Translations under genes and position numbers: made by a program
In this document: positions 56,391-64,000 of the stretch, one piece after another
Layout: the number at the start of each line of letters is the position of its first letter
Position numbering within the stretch: position 1 is the first letter of the stretch
Notes under the pieces: model-generated
Seen by the model: only the letters and a program-made list of their open reading frames with translations
What the model was told of the DNA's origin: nothing
Databases searched by the model: none
From: Haplosporangium gracile
Taxonomy: Eukaryota > Mortierellomycota > Mortierellomycetes > Mortierellales > Mortierellaceae
Assembly (NCBI GenBank): GCA_015499985.1
Contig: JAAAUF010000001.1
Span: 35,960-99,959, forward strand
DNA: 64,000 nucleotides
Direction of reading: 5' to 3'

Positions 56391-59300
56391 ATGTCCGACC
56401 CACCTCCCAAGAACGATAACTTGAAGAATCAACTTTTTCTGCGTCGACCCACAGCCCAGACTCAACGTCTAGAATTCTCGATCACGTCTATCTCCCGCAA
56501 TAGCCATGTCAGGGACAACAGCCTCACCAATAACAGCAACAACAATAACAACAAAGCGAGCAATATTACCCGGGACGAAAACAACAGAAACTCGGGACGG
56601 CGCCCAGGATCCGAGTTCTCGTTCCAGCCTGCAACAAACTCAGCCTCCTCCGCAGGTCGAATCACGATCTCGCAACCACCTCCTGCAGCAGCACGGGCCC
56701 AGCAGACTTCCATGATTGAGGGTAGTGACTCCTCAAGTCGATCACTACCGATAACAAGTGCCGAGAGACTAGGACCAGCTCCTCCAGAGCATTTACTTGC
56801 TAAGGCTATAAAACAGGGTCAAACGCCACCAAACCCCCTTGTTGTCCGTCCAACCGGAGAGCCAAATATGCCTTTGGAAAACACTATTACGGTGCCAAAA
56901 ATCTCGGTTCCCGTCGTCTCTGCATCCAGCGTTCCTACCATGGCGCTGCAGCGCCAGCATTCTTCTCGGATCTTGAGTGCTCCTTCTCTCAGCTGTGGTC
57001 ATCCGGCGACACAGACTTCGATTGAACCTGGGCTGCCTCTTAAGTTTGATGGTGTCGAGTTTCCTTTCACTGGTAACATAGCCGAACCTGCTGGCCATAG
57101 GCCCCAAGAGGTGAGTGCTTGCAAGCCGAGAAGGAATGCGAGCATCTCCCATGAGATTTGGTTTTACTTAAAGACTTATGTACTTTTTTTCGTTTGTTGC
57201 GATATGTATACCATGTGTACCATGTACATACAAATATCATAGACAAGAAACAACATGATATTGTATGCGGGTTCTGATCGCGACATTGTTCATATGTTCA
57301 AAATTCGAAAATAGCTGACTGACAGTGAAAGTATCCCGGAACAATCAGTGCAACCCAGCGACCATGTTCTGGGCACCATCACCAATACTGCCCACATCAC
57401 TATGCCAAAACAAGAGGAGGAATCAACACTGATGCCTCAGGCTAGCAAGTCGCCGTCGTCAGCGGTATCCCTGCCCATCGCAAGCACCGCAGACATGCCT
57501 ATAAACTACAATCGCGAGGATTTGTTGTCGTCGATTCTTACGCATGCTCCCCAAGATGATTCTGTTGACCTGACCGACATCTCTGCCATGCTGATGGATA
57601 GGACGATGATTAAGCAGCAGTGGATACAAGCTGAACAACAGCGGTTCAAACTGGTAAATGTTTGCCCTAGTTTCTTTTCTTTTTGGCATGAGAGTACCTA
57701 CACTCGAGCTTGACGCCACCATTTACAAATTTTTGAGTTTTTTTTTATTTAACGACTTGATAGATGGACGAGTTGCGGATGAGAGTGAAGGAAGAATCAG
57801 ATAAGTTTCACAGCGCGTGGCAAAATGTCCAAGCGGTTAATGTGTCGAATGCCGCGCTTCAGACCGAGAACAGTCGTCTACAAACAGATGTTGCCATTCT
57901 GAAAGTACGAGTTGCAGAGTCTCAATCTCGACTTCAAGAGATCGGCGCAGGTGCTTGCTTCGTTGTGTGGTCATATTTTGTCTATTCGTGAAAAAGGTGA
58001 AGGAGAAAAAACATAGTTCTGACCGTTCATGTCAACACATTATAGATCATAAAAGGGAAGCAGACGTCTATGAAGCCTCTTGGAATCAGATGGCAGCTCA
58101 ACTTGCCTCGGTCAAGCAAGTTTCCATGGAGGCTTCAGTTGCACTGGAAAGCCTCGCGACAGACAAGTTTCGGTGGGAAACCGAGCTTGCAACACTCAAA
58201 GCGGACATGCAAGCTATGGAAAGCGATCGAGGTGAGACAACTGTTGTTGTTTTTTTGCATTCGAGCAGTTTCGGAGACATTCCTGGCATAGAAAACTAAC
58301 CCACTTGATTTTCGCGTCTGACTCTCATAGGTCTTCTCAGCACGAGTCACAACCATCTAACAGAGTCTTTGTCGGTGTGTTCAGGTCATCTGAAGAGCAT
58401 TCAGGCAGCATACGACAAGGTTCAAGGGATTTGCCAGAGTCGACAGGAAGAGATTGATCAGTATCGCGACAGGTAAACAAACGCATCTTTGAAATGATGA
58501 TGATACTGTTGCAGTCTCTCCAGCTCATGTATAATCGAATATTTGTTTCTTACAAGCTCACCTCCTTTTTTTTTCTCCCTAGATGTGAGTCGCTTTCGGG
58601 CCAAATGAGGCAGCTATCAGAAACAATCGGAGAACTTAATCGAGAGAATAATGAGCGTCGCGTTGTTAACGAGGCCCTTCAAGTTGCGAATCATTCCATG
58701 TCCGATCAGATCGATTTTCTGACATACGCTATCGAGTACCAGCAGTCTATACTCACTTCTCAACTCAGCGACGTCGAAGACAGGTATAATGTTTGCGCCA
58801 ACCGTTTGCTCAACCTATGCTCCAGGAATAACATGTATCTTTGGGGCTGACCCTGAAACGTGGCTCGTTCCTTTACTATGCATAGGTGCCGAGAGATCAA
58901 CGCTGAAGAGCTTAACAAGATCAAACATAACCTCGCCGAAGCCAAAGAACTAGCCGCCAAGGTAACGAGTGTGCGGTTTTGTTATGTATGCGAAGATTTA
59001 TAATACAAGTGGCATTAAGTCCAGTTGTGATGTTCTCTTTGACCCATGAAACTATCACATATAGGATATCGCAGTGCTGGAGTCGAACGTCAGAGAGGAT
59101 ACCTTGAAAGTTCAGGGACTGACGTGTCGGAATGCACAGTTGGATGCAGAAGTGAATGCTATAAAGGGAGACACAGCGTGGTACCAGGAGAACATCACGC
59201 AACTTCAAGAATCGAAGAGAAGGTTGGAGAGTGAAAATCAACGCTTGATTCAGACTTCTATGGGTGCCCAGGCTGATGTATGTCGACTTCGTTTGATTTT

Positions 59301-61211
59301 TTTTGCTATCGGTATTATTATTTCTGTCCCTGTTGCTTGTGGTGAGATGCTTCATATTGAACTGATAACCTGATGGTTCTTTTCGCTACCATTAAAAGTA
59401 TGTGATTGAGCTCAATGCGACTATTGAACGTTTCGAAGAGCTCCGTCAGCGCGAAGCCAAGGAGATTCAGGCAATTTTGTTATTTACCAGAACGCGCGAA
59501 GTGAAGTCTGCCAACAGGTTGTGCTGACTATTCATAGTGACTATTTTTTTTCTTTTCGTTCATAGAATAAGGACGCGCAGACTGGAGAGCTCACCAATCG
59601 ACTTGAGTCAAAGACACGAGAGCTGGAGGAGATATCTGGCGAGAAGCAACAACTGGTAAAACTCTACTCCCCTCTTCCTCTTGTGGGTCACTCAGATAGA
59701 AGGAATTTTGGGTGCCGGCAGTGTCTTAAGTGAGTAATTGTTAACAATTATTATTGTTATTTTGTTCTTCTTTTCGCTAAGAGTGAGCTAGTCGACTATC
59801 AAGCCCAGACTGCCGCGTCTTCCGTAAGTTTATTATTCATACTTTCGCATATTACTTATTTTCATTGCTGTTTTATTTTCAGGCTCACCTGATGACTCTG
59901 TTTTTTTGTCTTTTTTGATGCCTAGGATCGTGAAATGCTCGAACTAAGGGTGAAGATTCAGCTCTTGCAGTCCGATCATAATTTCGTCGTCAAAGCGCGG
60001 GATGATTTGAAGAAAGAGTTGGAGGCTCTCCAACAGGCACAGGTGGCGCAGCAGGTAAATACATCAGGTAGTCTTCGCATAACCTCACACACAGCTCATG
60101 TTACCTGTTATTTATGTTTAACGAGTAAAAAGTACGCAGCTGAAAAAAATGAGTAAATGAAATTGTCTCCACGCGATCTAATTACTTTCTCTCCTACTTA
60201 AAAAAAAAAAACGATAGCAACAACAACAGATGCAGCAACAGTCGATGGTACCCATGCCCTTGACAGACATTGCCAGATTGCATAGTCGAGATCATGAGCG
60301 AGGAGGAGGAGGAGGAGGTGGAGGGCCTGCTTCGGTAATGGATTTCTTGCAGTGGCCTATGGATCTGGGGACCCCGCCAGTAAGCTCACTGAATTTGTAG
60401 AAATATGCATTGACATTCTCTCAGGCACTTGCCCACTCTATGTTTTCGTGATATGCGCGTTTTCTTTTCCATTGCCGCTGGAGTCTAAAATGACGGAGAA
60501 TTTCTTTTTCGTCGTCCTTTCATTCCACGTCTTGAAAAAACAAAATAGTCGGCTCGGTCTTCAAGTCGAACAGGCACAGTTGTCCATGGTTCGCCAAGTC
60601 CCAAGTCTGTAAATGTGCCAGCATGCAGTGCGCGTGCACCATCGTCGTTGATGGTTGCAAGAAGCGTTCCCAAGACCACCACCACCGCACCCACGACTGT
60701 TGCAGGGATCTCGAGTAGTCGATCTCGAGGCGTGACAATACTATCGTCATCCTCACCAACTACACCAGCCGCTGCAGGACTGAATACTAGAGCCAGATCT
60801 TCCAACGATTCTGCGGCTAGAAAACGAGCAGCAGCAAAGGCGACAGGAAGAAGAGTTAATAGTAGTGGTAGTGGAGGAGGTGAAAAGCGGTCTCTTAAAC
60901 GAAAGAGGCCTGGGAATGAGGCTGGGTCTCGTGGGGGAGCTGGTGGCGGTGGCGGTGCTCGATGTGGAGGCAGAGAGAGCAGTGACCAGGAGGAGGGCGA
61001 GTTTGAGGCCGAAGGTTCAGGTGCGAGCACAAGCACAAGCGCTGGTGGTGTCAGTGTTGGCGCCAGTACTGGGAAAACTAGGAGAACGTACTCGAAGCGC
61101 CTGGCCCAGCAGCAGCAGCCTCCGCAGACTGGTTCATCAACTTCCTCGTCCTCGACCGTCACCACTGCTACCTCCGTCGCCGCTATGAGGAAATCCACTC
61201 GTGGCAAATAA
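56391..61211 (+). CDS. Coiled-coil protein of unknown function, 14 exons
   Basis: Exons: 56391-57110, 57315-57653, 57764-57950, 58046-58231, 58331-58472, 58583-58783, 58886-58961, 59065-59277, 59399-59500, 59566-59655, 59782-59823, 59926-60054, 60218-60379 and 60549-61211; 1083 residues, in frame throughout. Residues 1-240 are Asn/Ser/Pro-rich and disordered. From about residue 330 to 800 there is a long coiled coil (MDELRMRVKEESDKF; LKSIQAAYDKVQGICQSRQE; LSGQMRQLSETIGELNRENN; NKDAQTGELTNRLESKTREL). Then come a Gln tract, a Gly run, and a basic Ser-rich tail with KRSLKRKRPGNEAGSRG, a possible nuclear localisation signal. No enzyme domain is visible. The arrangement suggests a scaffold, for example in a nuclear or spindle structure, but that is a guess. 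The exon ending at 59500 uses a weak GTGAAG donor chosen for phase. Confidence 0.78.
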
Positions 61212-61588
61212 GTGTCTGATTGAAAACATCAGCCGGTTTGGTCGGTTGGTGTCAAACAATCGAAGTAATATAGCCACCATTATTCCCCTAGCTTCTTTGC
61301 TTTTTTATCCTCCCTCCTCCCCTTTTAGCGTTGTGTTATCATCTTAAAGCCCCTGATTGAGCAATGGCGTTGATAGCTAGTGTGTTGATTTACTGTTCGC
61401 TACTGTTGCTACTTATTCTCGTAATGAAAACATGAAGCAAAACAGAGGACGAAAAAAAGACGATATTTACATGGGGCTGGCTATGGAAAGAGAAGACAAT
61501 CACAAAAAAGAAAAAAAAAGCGTGAGGCAAATGGAACAAATGCTTGTTTTCAATTGTTTGGTTGATTGGGTTGGGTTATGAGGGGGTT
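61212..61588. other. Convergent 3' flanks
   Basis: 377 bases between convergent stop codons, A/T-rich, no gene seen. Confidence 0.5.
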
Positions 61589-63694
61589 TCAAGCATGAAC
61601 CTCTTTGTTGGAGGGGAGGTCACGATCACTGCTGTGCGCATGGTGACCAAAGAGTTTGGAAGGTGTCGACATTCCTGAATGGGAATGAGAAGACGATGAA
61701 GCATCCAGTGCTGTAATCGCTCCCAGCCCGGCAGAAGCATGGTGGTGGTGATGATGATGTACTCCTGGCGTTAGTGTGCGGAAAAACGATGCCGCCGATC
61801 CTGTCCCAGTCGACAACGTCGAAGGAACAGCGATTCCACTGTTGTTGTAGTTGTTACTTGCACTGGTGCTGCCAGGACCGTTGTTAGTTGTTGTTGTACC
61901 GAGATGTGACTGGGCATGCTTCTGATGAGGATGTGGACTGGGTCGGTGCATCGGTAGCACACCCGTCGAGCTAGCACGCTCCATTTCGGGTCGATTCGAA
62001 GAGGAGGTTGCCGCCGCTGCGGTTGTCGATTGTGACGTCGATCCAGGGAAAGCAAACAGGAGGTGCGAAGGCGATGCAGCCGCCGCCGCTGCCGCCTGAC
62101 CCACGGACCCTCCTGCATGACTTCCCGAATTTGCCGTCGTCGAGCCGCCAAGTGGTAGCATAAAGGAGGGTCCAGTATGAGATGGGGGGTGAAGACTGTT
62201 GGTCCCAGGATTTGAGAAGGATCGCTCCATAGAATGCATCGAATCGATACTCTTTTTCCGAAGGTAATGAGGCAGGGCCTCGTTCAGGGGCATGGGTGAA
62301 TTGTGCCGACTCAAAGCCGCCAGCTCCTGTGGTCCCAGGAGGTGTTGCGCATGATGATGGTGATGGGCATGAGCCTGAAGTTGGGGTTGAGGAGGTTGTG
62401 GGAAGGAGGCCTCTTGTTGCGAGGACGACCCATCCTGGTGCGATTGTGATGGCAACGAGGAAGACGAGCCCAGGTCAAGTCCACTTGGGGTCGACGTTCC
62501 CGACGATGATAGGCCAACGTCCGATCGACGACGACCAAACATGCTTGTAGGCCCTTCTGTATTGCCACCGCTGGTGCTGGCACCGAGGGCTGGCGATCCA
62601 ACAGCACCAGGTAAAGAGAGCCAGGGCAAACGATGCTCGACATCATAGAACTTGGAGAACAATGCTGGCGAATGAGCGGTGGAGCGAAGTTGAGCTGGTC
62701 CGGACGAATGAGCGTGGTGGTGATGGTGATGATGGTCGACGGCGGTGAGGAAGGGCGAGGTGGCTGCCGAGCCTGCGAAATAGGGGCTCGAATATCCCGT
62801 ATCTGTCCCACCTGTCGAACCAGGTGTCGAGTATCCCGTGACAGAAGTCGATCCTGCTGCATTCAGACTATGAGGCATCATAGTCGACGGTGGTAGGGCA
62901 GAAGTCGACGTCGAGCGAGCAATTGGACTTGATTTTGCTAATCCTCCTGTGGTCGTCATCGTCGTTGTCGCTCTTGCTGTAGAGGGCTTGAGCATGCTGA
63001 GACCGGTCTTTTTAGAAGCCACTGATGGTTCTGGAAGCGAGGGCTGTTGCTCCTGCAACCGCTGCTGCATCCGCCGCTGGTGTTCATGGGCCTCTCGAAG
63101 TGTGTCCGTGTCAGCCTAGCAAGCAAGCATAACAGGGAAATCATGCGCACCCCGATCGATCCACGATGAAGAAACGTTTGGTTAGCATAGAAGAACAATA
63201 AAAACAACGTTAGAGCAAAAGGATAAGAACGAATAAGGAGGAATAGAAAGCAATAGTGAGTGAGGTGATGACGAGGTTGTGCGGTATGGTATGGTATGGC
63301 ATGATTTTTTGGGACATGGTATGATGCGGCATTGAGGGGGGAGTGACTAATAAAGAGGGGGTGGCTAGAAGGGGAGAAGAGAGAGGAGACAGTAGGGCAA
63401 AAGTTCAAAAGGGGGAGCGCAACAGGACAAGGGGAGGGGGTAATTGGATAAAGACAAAGGGGTTCAAAGGAAACAACTGAGCATTCTGATTGGGGGGTAA
63501 TAAAACCAAAGTGCAAGTGCAAGCAAACAAGAAAAAAGAAAGCCAAAAAAGTAAAAAAAAAAAAAAAAACGAAAAGAGTGAAACCGTGTGAACTGGGGCT
63601 TCGACTGAATGAGAAAGAAAGAGTGCATGGACCAACTATAACCTAACACAAATGAGCATTATGGGTTTACCTGGATGCCGTATATTGTCTCCAT
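61589..63694 (-). CDS. Histidine-tract-rich disordered protein
   Basis: Function not recognised. Two exons: 63694-63671 (METIYGIQ) and 63115-61589; 516 residues. A short helical start (DTDTLREAHEHQRRMQQRLQ) is followed by Ser/Thr/Pro/Gly-rich low-complexity sequence with three histidine tracts (DHHHHHHHAHSS, AHAHHHHHAQHL, GVHHHHHHHASA). Short conserved-looking pieces stand out: LFSKFYDVEHRLPWLSLPGA, GPTSMFGRRRSDVGLSSSG and NEALPHYLRKKSIDSMHSME, the last two with basic-x-x-Ser sites resembling 14-3-3 or kinase sites. Histidine tracts can direct proteins to nuclear speckles or bind metal (general knowledge), but there is no direct evidence for either here. The 24-base first exon was chosen because its CAG|GTAAAC donor joins the acceptor at 63116-63117 in phase 0. 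Confidence 0.72.
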
Positions 63695-64000
63695 GATAGC
63701 GAGTTTATAGCAGAGTGAGTGTTTGTGAGGCGGGGGTTAAGAAAGAAGGAGGTTGCGTGGGGAAAGAGGAATCAAAAGCAAATGAAAAGTAGAAAAAGCC
63801 GAAGGGTGCGAGCGGAAAAAGACAAGGAGAGAACTTGTTTGAGTAGTTGTTTGTTTGTGGAGAAGGCGAAAGGGAGAGTGTAGGGTTTGGATAAGAGTCA
63901 AGTAGGGATAGTGAAGGTGAGAGTGATAAAGAAAAGGAAGCGAGAAGAGAGACGAAGAGGTGGAAAGAAGGGAAGGCGATGCAAGCAAGGAAGCTGAAGT
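63695..64000 (-). other. Upstream region of the histidine-rich protein gene
   Basis: Purine-rich (GA) leader or promoter sequence on the plus strand, CT-rich as read by the minus-strand gene. No other gene seen. Confidence 0.45.

Noticed and set aside
1..64000. tRNA, rRNA or CRISPR array
   Set aside because: No cloverleaf with a T-arm box, no rRNA core sequence and no regularly spaced direct repeats were recognised; only simple microsatellites were found. A covariance-model scan was not possible here.

Overview
This window looks like nuclear DNA from a filamentous early-diverging fungus. Mucoromycota, probably Mortierellomycotina, is the best guess. That placement is an inference: genes are rich in short GT-AG introns (mostly 50-140 bp), UTRs are CT/GA-rich, proteins carry long Ser/Gln/Asn-rich disordered segments, and the gene set includes several members that ascomycete yeasts lack (a focadhesin/RST1-like protein, a Slo/BK-type potassium channel, MTFP1). 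Most gene models below were spliced by hand from the sequence. Every complete model closes in frame, with summed exon lengths divisible by three, which is internal support for the exon boundaries.

Layout. 1-5.2 kb: the 3' part of ornithine decarboxylase, a 70-N assembly gap, and a CtIP/Sae2-type DNA-end-resection factor. 5.3-11.2 kb: a ten-exon Slo-type potassium channel. 12.5-16.1 kb: two paralogous four-helix membrane proteins with the same N-terminal four-cysteine motif and matching TATA boxes. 17.2-18.7 kb: the mRNA 3'-end-processing zinc-finger protein Yth1/CPSF30, divergent from a mitochondrial-type NAD(H) kinase (19.2-21.3 kb). 21.4-22.8 kb: the ESCRT-II subunit Snf8/Vps22. 23.2-25.5 kb: a DEAD-box-like protein with all catalytic motifs degraded, divergent from a Loa1-type lysophosphatidic acid acyltransferase (25.9-27.7 kb). 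27.8-34.5 kb: a 2021-residue focadhesin-like repeat protein, divergent from an MTFP1 mitochondrial fission protein (35.0-36.1 kb).

37.6-38.4 kb: a small cysteine-motif protein with a disordered tail. 38.9-41.7 kb: an intronless 928-residue disordered protein with a PP1-docking-like motif. 43.5-48.7 kb: a TRP-like/FLC-family membrane protein. 49.4-51.8 kb: a decayed mobile element that joins a PiggyBac-type transposase remnant to a remnant of a Fanzor/TnpB-like RuvC nuclease; this is the most unusual object in the window. 52.7-56.2 kb: a RhoGAP. 56.4-61.2 kb: a 14-exon coiled-coil protein of unknown function. 61.6-63.7 kb: a histidine-tract-rich disordered protein.

The genes are mostly unrelated housekeeping and cell-biology functions, as expected for a fungal chromosome arm. 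There is no operon or biosynthetic cluster. Arrangement is by divergent pairs sharing short promoters and convergent pairs with about 100 bp between stop codons. I saw no rRNA, tRNA or CRISPR array. Two introns use GC-AG boundaries.
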